From an uncultured Chryseolinea sp. (GTDB lineage: Bacteria; Bacteroidota; Bacteroidia; Cytophagales; Cyclobacteriaceae), in assembly GCA_946478915.1 (NCBI GenBank), contig CAMLER010000116.1:1-10488 (forward strand): a DNA stretch of 10,488 nucleotides. Direction: 5' to 3'. The number at the start of each line of letters is the position of its first letter. The first letter of the stretch is position 1. Under the pieces are notes generated by a model that saw only the letters and a list, made by a program, of their open reading frames with translations, was not told where the DNA came from and searched no databases. A program made the translations under genes and the position numbers. Shown piece by piece: positions 1-5,306 of this stretch.

Positions 1-229
1 GAACGCCCTGAGTATACGTTACTTTTCCGTTCTCATTTGATTGTGACACCACGCGGTAGATGCGATCAAAGTTCCGATGATGTTTGTCGTAGCTTGACCC
101 GTCTTTAAGGATCAGGAAAATAATAATACAACTGGTTATGCCAAGGGTAAGTCCTGCAACATTGATGGTTGTGCTAACCTTATCTCTGAGAAGGGTGCGA
201 GATAGAATTCTTAAGTAATTTTTTAACAT
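1..229 (-). CDS. ABC transporter permease (MacB/FtsX type), N-terminal fragment
   Basis: Reading the minus strand from ATG at 229-227 gives an open frame of 76 codons that leaves the window at base 1, so only the N-terminus is present. It begins MLKNYLRILSRTLLRDK, then a hydrophobic segment at about residues 19-43 (INVAGLTLGITSCIIIFLIL), then SYDKHHRNFDRIYRV. This is the usual start of Bacteroidota MacB-like permeases: a short basic cytoplasmic tail, a first membrane helix with a GLTLGI motif, and the beginning of the periplasmic MacB core. Unlike the permease at 7775-10408 it has no prefix segment before this start. Such proteins work in the inner membrane with an ATPase partner in export or mechanotransmission; the substrate cannot be told. 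No clear Shine-Dalgarno precedes the ATG. Family assignment is firm, function generic. Confidence 0.88.
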   Translation of the reverse strand, partial: MLKNYLRILSRTLLRDKVSTTINVAGLTLGITSCIIIFLILKDGSSYDKHHRNFDRIYRVVSQSNENGKVTYTQGV

Positions 230-235
230 AGGGCC

Positions 236-245
236 GTGATATCAC
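236..245. promoter_or_regulatory. 10-bp perfect palindrome upstream of the left-edge permease
   Basis: GTGATATCAC is self-complementary and lies 6 bases upstream of the permease start codon, between the candidate -7 box and the ATG. A second 10-bp palindrome, GTGTATACAC, is at 283-292. The first is placed where a repressor could block transcription or initiation. No regulator is known for it; palindromes of this length also occur by chance. Confidence 0.25.
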
Positions 246-256
246 ACCCTACTTAC

Positions 257-264
257 CAAATATA
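257..264 (-). promoter_or_regulatory. Candidate -7 element for the left-edge permease
   Basis: On the minus strand TATATTTG fits the Bacteroidota -7 consensus TAnnTTTG exactly. It would place the transcript start near 252 and give a leader of roughly 22 nt before ATG at 229. No TTTG/TTG -33 element sits at the expected 18-21 nt upstream, so the call rests on half a promoter. Confidence 0.35.
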
Positions 265-418
265 AAACCAAACAAAAAATCGGTGTATACACGCGTTTTG
301 TGTACTTTATTGAATTGAATCCGAACAAAGATGTACGGAAACGAACGTATCGAGAGCTGCTGTGACATATCTTCAAATAAACTTTCAACGGCTGCGTCAC
401 AGGAGTTATTAAAAGTAG

Positions 419-1552
419 ATGAAATCTATTAAAGGATTTTTTAAGATTACAGGTGCAGTCGTGTTGGCACTGGTAGCAGTCATTACTATTGCGGGCTTGC
501 TGTTTATGAACCTGAGCCCACAGTTCGGTGGCTCTCCTTCCAGCGATAAATTACTTTCATATTCACGGTCCAAGCAATATCAAGAGGGTATGTTCGTGAA
601 TACGATCCCCACCGCAATGGATATGGGTTTCAGCGCCACAGTAAAAATAGCATACAAGATCTTCTTTAATCGAGCCAAAATGTTGGAGCCGTCCCACCGT
701 CTTCCCGTTGAGACGATAGATCCGATCACACTGGCTGTCCAAGCCAAAGAACTAACACGGATCACATGGTTAGGACATTCTGCATGTTTGCTTGAAATGA
801 ACGGAAAGAGAATACTTTTCGACCCAATGATGGGCCCTTCTCCATCACCTCATCCTTTATTAGGTCCAAAACGATTCAGCTCGCTGCCTATAACCATTGA
901 AGAGTTACCCCATATCGATGCCGTTGTTATTTCGCACGATCACTATGATCATCTTGATTACGAATCGATCTTAAAGCTTAAAAATAAAACAGCCCATTTT
1001 TTTGCTCCGCTCGGCGTAGGGGCGCACCTTGAAGCATGGGGCATTGCACCTACCCGTATCACTGAACTCGACTGGTGGGAAGAATCAACGCTCGATGGGT
1101 TTACATTCGTGTGCACTCCGGCGCGTCATTTCTCGGGGCGAGGACTATTCGACCGGTTTGCTACGCTTTGGGCTTCCTGGGTAGTGAAGACAGAAAGCAC
1201 AAGCATATATTTTAGCGGCGATGGCGGGTATGGTCCACACTTCCGTGAGATTGGTCAGCGCCATGGTCCTTTCGAATTTGTTATGCTGGAATGCGGACAG
1301 TACAATGAACTTTGGCAAGATATACACATGATGCCGGAAGAAACCGTGCAGGCCGCGATAGACTTGAAAGGAAAAACAGTGATGCCAATTCATTGGGGAT
1401 CATTTGCCTTGGCAATGCACCCATGGATGGACCCGATCAATCGGGTTACTGCAGCTGCCGACAACCGTAATGTGCCGATCACAACGCCACTTATCGGCGA
1501 ACCCATCGTGCTTAATAGCGGTCAGCTGCCTGCTACGAAATGGTGGAAGTAA
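419..1552 (+). CDS. Membrane-anchored MBL-fold metallo-hydrolase (NAPE-PLD/RomA-like)
   Basis: A 377-residue protein with a hydrophobic N-terminal segment at about residues 10-30, acting as signal anchor or uncleaved signal, followed by a metallo-beta-lactamase domain from about 113. Visible signatures are TWLGHSACLLE (116-126), FDPMMGP (134-140), the metal motif SHDHYDHLD with H173, H175, D177 and H178, a third-ligand H237 in ARHFSGRG, bridging D268 in FSGDGGYG, and H325 in PIHWGSF. Order and spacing match the zinc ligands of the NAPE-hydrolysing phospholipase D branch, whose characterised members cleave N-acyl-phosphatidylethanolamine; many bacterial relatives are annotated only as Zn-dependent hydrolase or RomA-like. 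All metal ligands are present, so it is probably active; the substrate is unproven but a phospholipid at the membrane is plausible. ATG at 419 follows GGAG at 402-405 with a long 13-nt spacer. It converges with the DinB-like gene, 44 nt away. Confidence 0.88.
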   Translation: MKSIKGFFKITGAVVLALVAVITIAGLLFMNLSPQFGGSPSSDKLLSYSRSKQYQEGMFVNTIPTAMDMGFSATVKIAYKIFFNRAKMLEPSHRLPVETIDPITLAVQAKELTRITWLGHSACLLEMNGKRILFDPMMGPSPSPHPLLGPKRFSSLPITIEELPHIDAVVISHDHYDHLDYESILKLKNKTAHFFAPLGVGAHLEAWGIAPTRITELDWWEESTLDGFTFVCTPARHFSGRGLFDRFATLWASWVVKTESTSIYFSGDGGYGPHFREIGQRHGPFEFVMLECGQYNELWQDIHMMPEETVQAAIDLKGKTVMPIHWGSFALAMHPWMDPINRVTAAADNRNVPITTPLIGEPIVLNSGQLPATKWWK

Positions 1553-1596
1553 GGCGCAACCAACCTATAGCACCGGACGGCAGCCATTCCCATCGG

Positions 1597-2184
1597 CTAT
1601 ACAAAACTGTTTTCTTTAAACAAGTTCATAAAACTGTTCTCGTTCTTTTCCATTTGCCTGAGATGTCGTTGTGCGTGCAGTGCTTGAAAATACAGATACT
1701 GATATACGTCTAGCTTACCAAGGTTGTTTACACTCATCGTTGTCTGATGAAGGATACCCTCACCGTTGGGTAAGTAGTCAAGCGTTATCAGGCATTTATT
1801 CAATTGATTTCTGATTTCACGCCTTATTTCGTAAAGTCCAATCTTTCCAGTAGGCTGATGGTGATCCGGTCGCTGCCACGGAAATGCATCAGGATCTGCG
1901 ACTTCCAACATTGCCTTGCTCGCCAGCGAATAATTTTCCGGAAACTCTGCAGGCAACGAACCATTTTGACTCTTGTGCAAAGCCTTTGCCCTGCCATTAT
2001 CGATGATAACCAGCAAGTAATGGTTGGTAAGCATAATATGTTCAAGCACCTCATTGATGTTCCACGCGCCTGGAAACGGGTGATGGCTACGCAACGGATG
2101 CTCTCTGTCGAACCATTCATCCACAACAGCAAATGTGCGGATGAGTTCGCGCTTAAGGGTCTTGAGTGTTTGTTCGAGAGGCAT
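1597..2184 (-). CDS. DinB/YfiT-like four-helix-bundle protein
   Basis: A 195-residue protein, close to the usual 150-190 of the DinB-like superfamily. The pattern is typical: an N-terminal helix, W41-NINEVLEHI with putative metal ligand H49, a variable middle, then HAQRHLRQM with H170 and H174 (HxxxH). In the superfamily three histidines bind a divalent metal at one end of the bundle; members include putative thiol-dependent transferases and DNA-damage-induced proteins of unknown activity, so no reaction is assigned. It is soluble and cytoplasmic, with no signal peptide. ATG at 2184-2182 has no Shine-Dalgarno. The gene starts only 22 nt beyond the U-tract of a strong terminator on the same strand, with no convincing promoter between, which suggests it may be reached by read-through. 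The C-terminus carries a short echo (NENSF then KENSF) from a small DNA duplication. Confidence 0.8.
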   Translation of the reverse strand: MPLEQTLKTLKRELIRTFAVVDEWFDREHPLRSHHPFPGAWNINEVLEHIMLTNHYLLVIIDNGRAKALHKSQNGSLPAEFPENYSLASKAMLEVADPDAFPWQRPDHHQPTGKIGLYEIRREIRNQLNKCLITLDYLPNGEGILHQTTMSVNNLGKLDVYQYLYFQALHAQRHLRQMEKNENSFMNLFKENSFV

Positions 2185-2206
2185 AAGTGTACAATATATG
2201 GTTAAT

Positions 2207-2233
2207 AAAAAAGCCCGGGTTTTTGCCCGGGCT
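2207..2233 (-). terminator. Strong intrinsic terminator just upstream of the DinB-like gene
   Basis: On the minus strand the arms AGCCCGGG and CCCGGGCT form a perfect 8-bp GC-rich stem around a 6-nt CAAAAA loop, followed at once by a run of Ts ending near 2207. On the plus strand the bases after the stem are TCTTCAT, a poor U-tract, so the orientation is minus. It closes the small transcription unit starting near 2359 and sits 22 nt before the DinB-like start codon. Confidence 0.85.
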
Positions 2234-2257
2234 CTTCATATTGTCAGTAAGTTCAAT

Positions 2258-2356
2258 TCATCTTACAAACATCGTAGTTTCCCGGGCACATGATATCCAC
2301 TTCACGTTCTGGCGAAGGCGGATCATGTTAGCGATATGAATTGTGGATGTTTTCAT
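2258..2356 (-). CDS. Possible 32-residue small protein or leader peptide
   Basis: On the minus strand ATG at 2356-2354 opens 32 codons ending in TGA at 2260-2258. The peptide starts MKTSTIHIANMIRLRQ, continues with KWISCARE (residues 19-26) and ends MFVR. It is basic, has one cysteine and one tryptophan, and lacks a membrane segment. It fits neatly between the promoter and the terminator, but its ATG would be only a few bases from the predicted transcript start, implying leaderless or nearly leaderless translation. An ORF this short can arise by chance and it overlaps a strong hairpin, so coding is uncertain. I do not recognise a family. Confidence 0.35.
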   Translation of the reverse strand: MKTSTIHIANMIRLRQNVKWISCARETTMFVR

Positions 2357-2363
2357 CTTGAGA

Positions 2364-2393
2364 CAAAGGTAAAAAGTTTTCTATAAAGTCAAA
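2364..2393 (-). promoter_or_regulatory. Near-consensus Bacteroidota promoter
   Basis: On the minus strand TTTG (2393-2390) is followed by an 18-nt spacer and TACCTTTG (2371-2364). This matches the Bacteroidota primary sigma factor consensus, a -33 TTTG/TTG and a -7 TAnnTTTG, including spacing. Transcription should begin near 2360-2357 and run left into the small structured unit. It is the best promoter in the window. Confidence 0.7.
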
Positions 2394-2422
2394 GCAACGT
2401 GGACAAAAAAGTGACAGATGAA

Positions 2423-2626
2423 GTGTTGACGTGTTTACGTGTTGAAGTGTTGAGGTGTGGAAGTGTTGATGTTGTGCACGGAAAATAGATTGTGCAAACT
2501 TGCTGAATTTTCTGCAGTCAATTAAACCCAGCCGCCTAAACACCTGAACACCTAAACACTTAACACCCAGACACACACGGAGACACGAAACACCAACACA
2601 TGAACACGTCAACACGTCAACACGTC
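2423..2626. repeat. Opposed tracts of 8-bp tandem repeats (imperfect long inverted repeat)
   Basis: The left tract, 2423-2470, holds six consecutive octamers of the form GTGTTGAN: GTGTTGAC, GTGTTTAC, GTGTTGAA, GTGTTGAG, GTGTGGAA and GTGTTGAT. The right tract, about 2536-2626, is the complementary type, degenerate at first and ending in three perfect copies of AACACGTC (2603-2610, 2611-2618, 2619-2626). The two face each other across about 65 bp of ordinary sequence and can pair with runs of 9-10 matches, making a long imperfect hairpin. The last three octamers overlap the 3' end of the REC-PAS kinase gene and supply its stop codon. No ORF or target-site duplication suggests a transposon. It may act as a transcript end or simply be an expanding microsatellite. 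Confidence 0.75.
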
Positions 2627-4135
2627 AAGTGTGCGCGTCAGCGGAAAATAAACTTTGAACTCCGAACCCTCGTCGATTTTGCTTACAACTTCTACACGGC
2701 CTCCAAGAGCCTCTGTTTGCGCCTTCACCAAATACAGTCCAACACCTTTTCCTGGAATCGATTCATTCTGAAATTTCTTATAGATTGTGAAAAGATCCTT
2801 TTGATTCTTCTCTAAATCTATACCCCTACCGTTGTCCGAAACGGAAAGGCAAACAAAATTCTCGTCGATGCTTGTCTTAACATGAATTTGTGGCAAGGTC
2901 TCGGGTAAAGTGAACTTGATGGCATTAGACAATAAATTTGTCATGATGCTGTCGAGATAGGAAGGGACCGTATTGAATCCCTGACATTGTTGAAAGTCGA
3001 GGGTTATTGTCGCTTTACTTTCCTCGATCGACTTTTGAAGGTCGTTGATAACCTTATGTGCAGCTGTGTCGAAATCAATTCTTTCATATTTTTCCTCGCC
3101 TGGATCACGTGCGGACACAACGACATTGATATCCTGAACAACCTGATCAAGTTCCTCTGTTGACTCGACAATCTTTTCTAAAATAAATATGTGATCCTCA
3201 GGACTATTGTTAAAAATACTCGCCAACCCCAATATTCTCGCAATAGGCGCCCGAAGGTGGTGCGGAATCATATACGCAAATTGCGCTAGCTGCTTGTTCC
3301 GTAATTGAAGATGATTCACCAGCATCTCAGTTTGTACTTCGGAATTCTTACGGTCAGTAATATCCACCAGCATATTAGTACCTCCAACAATTTCACCCGC
3401 TGAATTAAAATTTGGAGTGGGATGGGCGAGCACATACCTTCGCGAGCCGTCTGGTCGCTCGATGATCAATTCTTCTCCAATAATGCTTCGTTGTTCCGCA
3501 ATGGCGCGCGCCATTGGCGATGATACGGGATCCACAACATGGCCATCTTTGTCCAGCATTACCGTTGATCCACACCAAACTCCCCTAGAAGTCCGTGGAT
3601 TTCGTCCCCAGAGGTCTGCTGCGGCCTTATTGTATAATAGAATTCTTCCCTGAACATCACAGGTGTAGATAGCGGCGGGCAAATGTTGCAACAGATCGAA
3701 AAATTGCTTTTCACTTTCGACCATCCTGCTTTTGATCTCTTGCTGGATGGTTTCCATCCGCACCTTTTCCAGTGAATTGAGTATGGCAGCAGGCAGACGT
3801 TGCAGGCGATCTTTCAGAATATAATCGGCCGCCCCCTTTTGCATAGTTTGAAAAGCGAATTCGTCTGAGACAGCGCCAGTAACCAGGATAAAAGGAATTT
3901 TACGCCCCGTATTTTTCAGTATCTCCATCGCTGCAAGCGAATTGAAAGTCGGTAAGCTGTGATCGCTCAGGATGACGTCGGGACGAAACTCGTCAAGGGC
4001 TGCTTCAAATTCACTTTGGTTGTCCACTACCTTAATCTCAAAATCGTAATTTGACTTTCGAAGCTCTCGTTCAATGAGGTATGCGTCGTCGGCTAAATCT
4101 TCGAGGTGTAACACTTTGGTTGGTCGGCTATGCAT
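2609..4135 (-). CDS. Soluble REC-PAS hybrid histidine kinase
   Basis: A 508-residue protein without membrane segments. Residues 6-125 form a receiver: acidic pair E12/D13, phospho-acceptor D58 in SDHSLP, T86 in VTGA and K108 in LKDR. A PAS/PAC domain spans about 141-262, ending DITDRK. A HisKA-like dimerisation helix at 275-345 carries FAYMIPHHLRAP with probable phospho-histidine H292. A HATPase at about 353-497 has N404 (TNLLSNAIKF), D434 in SDNGRGID, and GKGVGL (462-467). The residue after H292 is histidine where most HisKA kinases have Asp/Glu. Receiver-first kinases take a phosphate signal from another kinase and adjust their own activity; the CheY-like protein 29 nt upstream is the obvious partner. 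The last residues, TLDVLTC, are encoded by the AACACGTC repeat tract, which also gives the TGA stop; the natural end may be around FPLTR. Confidence 0.9.
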   Translation of the reverse strand: MHSRPTKVLHLEDLADDAYLIERELRKSNYDFEIKVVDNQSEFEAALDEFRPDVILSDHSLPTFNSLAAMEILKNTGRKIPFILVTGAVSDEFAFQTMQKGAADYILKDRLQRLPAAILNSLEKVRMETIQQEIKSRMVESEKQFFDLLQHLPAAIYTCDVQGRILLYNKAAADLWGRNPRTSRGVWCGSTVMLDKDGHVVDPVSSPMARAIAEQRSIIGEELIIERPDGSRRYVLAHPTPNFNSAGEIVGGTNMLVDITDRKNSEVQTEMLVNHLQLRNKQLAQFAYMIPHHLRAPIARILGLASIFNNSPEDHIFILEKIVESTEELDQVVQDINVVVSARDPGEEKYERIDFDTAAHKVINDLQKSIEESKATITLDFQQCQGFNTVPSYLDSIMTNLLSNAIKFTLPETLPQIHVKTSIDENFVCLSVSDNGRGIDLEKNQKDLFTIYKKFQNESIPGKGVGLYLVKAQTEALGGRVEVVSKIDEGSEFKVYFPLTRTLDVLTC

Positions 4136-4164
4136 AACAGTCTTTTACGTTTGTAGATTACCTT

Positions 4165-4581
4165 TCAAATAGATTGGGTTGTTGCCATAGCGATTTCATC
4201 AAGCACATCCGGCAGCTTATAAAAGTCATTTGACTTGTCAAAAAAATAGTTAGCACCAAAGGCGATGCAGCGCATGCGATATTGGGGTGCTGAAAGATTC
4301 GTCAACATGATAATTTTCATTTTGGGGTAACGGTTGCGAAGGGCAATCAAAAGATCAATTCCATTGAATTGCGCAATGTTTTCATCCAGGTTAATATCAA
4401 GAATGACAACATCAGGAGTTTGCCTTTGGATCAAGGTCATCGCCGCCACTGCATTGTTGGCGCTACCAAGAAATTCAATTTTCTCCATCTCAGAAAGGAT
4501 GGATTTAATGCGTTGGGTTATGATTGGAGAATCATCGACCGTAACAACCTTAATCCGTTTGGAAAAATTTAATTTACCCAT
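4165..4581 (-). CDS. CheY-like single-domain response regulator
   Basis: A 138-residue protein that is almost entirely a receiver domain: acidic pocket D16/D17 (TVDDSP), phospho-acceptor D62 (VILDINLD), T94 (MLTN) and K116 (FDKSND). There is no DNA-binding or enzymatic output domain, so it acts by protein contact or as a phosphate shuttle. It lies between the NarL-type regulator, 98 nt upstream, and the REC-PAS kinase, 29 nt downstream, all on the minus strand, so it is probably co-transcribed at least with the latter. ATG at 4581 lacks a clear Shine-Dalgarno. A one-mismatch -7 box (GACCTTTG, 4608-4601) lies upstream but has no matching -33, so a private promoter is only possible. It could feed a phosphorelay with the receiver-first kinase. 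Confidence 0.9.
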   Translation of the reverse strand: MGKLNFSKRIKVVTVDDSPIITQRIKSILSEMEKIEFLGSANNAVAAMTLIQRQTPDVVILDINLDENIAQFNGIDLLIALRNRYPKMKIIMLTNLSAPQYRMRCIAFGANYFFDKSNDFYKLPDVLDEIAMATTQSI

Positions 4582-4651
4582 TGTGTTTTATTTGATGGCT
4601 CAAAGGTCACCATTGCACAGCAGGCATCGAATAGGATTAATTATGAAAGCA

Positions 4652-4672
4652 TTGTAGTGGTTTGTACTACAA
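4652..4672 (-). terminator. Hairpin just after the NarL-type regulator gene
   Basis: TTGTAGT and ACTACAA form a perfect 7-bp stem around a 7-nt loop, starting 7 bases after the TAG stop at 4682-4680. The bases that follow on the minus strand, TGCTTTCATAATT, are AT-rich but not a proper U-tract. It could be a weak terminator or a processing or stability hairpin that lowers expression of the two downstream signalling genes. Confidence 0.35.
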
Positions 4673-4679
4673 AGAAGTG

Positions 4680-5306
4680 CTACGCAAGGCCGTTATCGAT
4701 TGCATAACGGGTTAGCTCGGCATTGTTGTTAAGGCTTAGCTTTTCCAGTAGGCGGGTTCTGTAGGTGCTAATAGTATTTACACTTAATGAAAGTTCATCA
4801 CCGATTTCAGAAACGGTTTTACCGGACGCAATCATTTGCAAAACCTGCATTTCCCGGTCTGAAAGCATTTCATGGGCTTCTTTTTTAGGCTCGCCACCCA
4901 CGTTCTCTGCAAGTTTTTCAGCGACGCTTGCACTGATATATTTGCGGCCGGACAGCACGCGACGGACAGCGCTTAACAATTCGTCGGTAGCGCTGTCTTT
5001 GCTAAGGAAACCCGATGCGCCAGCTTTGAGAACCCTCACCCCATACTGGTCTTCAGGATGCATGCTCAACATCAGGATTGGAGATTTTACTCCTTCTGCC
5101 CGCAATTGCTTTAGCGTGTCGATACCATTTCGACCGGGCATCGAAATGTCGAGCAAGATCACATCCCAAGATTCCATCCTGGTTTCCTCTAACACCTGAT
5201 TGCTATTCACCACCTCTTTTACCTGGGCATCTGGAAACTCGTCGCATAGAATCTGCGCAAGGCCTTTTCGAACGATCGCATGATCGTCGGCGATTAAGAA
5301 CTTCAT
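4680..5306 (-). CDS. NarL/FixJ-family response regulator with LuxR-type HTH
   Basis: A 208-residue protein of standard length for the family. The receiver spans about 1-118, with D7/D8, phospho-acceptor D53 (LLDISMPG), S81 (MLSMHP, the Thr/Ser position) and K103 (LSKDSA). The LuxR-type helix-turn-helix is at about 146-205, with LSDREMQVLQMIASGKT, SEIGDELSLSVNTIS as the recognition region, and TYRTRLLEKL. It should be phosphorylated by the CHASE kinase encoded just upstream and then bind DNA as a dimer to control transcription. Its ATG overlaps the kinase stop codon (ATGA, 5306-5303), which implies translational coupling and cognate pairing. This is the only DNA-binding output in the four-gene signalling cluster; target genes are not evident here. 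Confidence 0.95.
   Translation of the reverse strand: MKFLIADDHAIVRKGLAQILCDEFPDAQVKEVVNSNQVLEETRMESWDVILLDISMPGRNGIDTLKQLRAEGVKSPILMLSMHPEDQYGVRVLKAGASGFLSKDSATDELLSAVRRVLSGRKYISASVAEKLAENVGGEPKKEAHEMLSDREMQVLQMIASGKTVSEIGDELSLSVNTISTYRTRLLEKLSLNNNAELTRYAIDNGLA

Larger units (their letters stand above)
2207..2359 (-). ncRNA. Candidate small structured transcript (sRNA or attenuator leader)
   Basis: A predicted transcript of about 150 nt runs from just after the promoter at 2364-2393 to the terminator at 2207-2233. Its centre folds well by eye: ACATGAT (2328-2322) pairs with ATCATGT (2294-2288), and inside these CCGC and TTC pair with GTGG and GAA, with a C bulge, an AT bulge and one G-U pair, about 14 pairs in all. 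Next come GCCCGGG (2287-2281) and a small hairpin, GTAAG with CTTAC, before the terminator. GCCCGGG could instead pair over 7 bp with the first terminator arm. The region also holds a 32-codon ORF. It may be an independent small RNA, a peptide mRNA, or a conditional leader for the DinB-like gene. No known RNA family was recognised. Confidence 0.5.

Noticed and set aside
1566..1601. TATAGC...GCTATA inverted repeat as bidirectional terminator between convergent genes
   Set aside because: Only 6 AT-rich pairs around a 24-nt loop, no U-tract on either side, and it overlaps the DinB-like stop codon.
1612..1650. Direct repeat AACAGTTTT at the end of the DinB-like gene
   Set aside because: Two short copies duplicate a few C-terminal residues; too small to indicate an insertion or attachment site.
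1804..2205. 133-codon plus-strand open frame over the DinB-like gene
   Set aside because: It is antisense to a protein with a clear family pattern, has no recognisable domain and no promoter or ribosome site; best seen as a shadow frame.
2328..2615. 95-codon minus-strand frame across the octamer repeats
   Set aside because: Its composition (repeated VCLGV/CLGV-like strings) follows directly from the 8-bp repeat; it also overlaps the better-supported promoter and small ORF.
2536..2626. CRISPR-like array
   Set aside because: Repeats are 8 bp, contiguous and without spacers, so this is a microsatellite-type tract, not a CRISPR.
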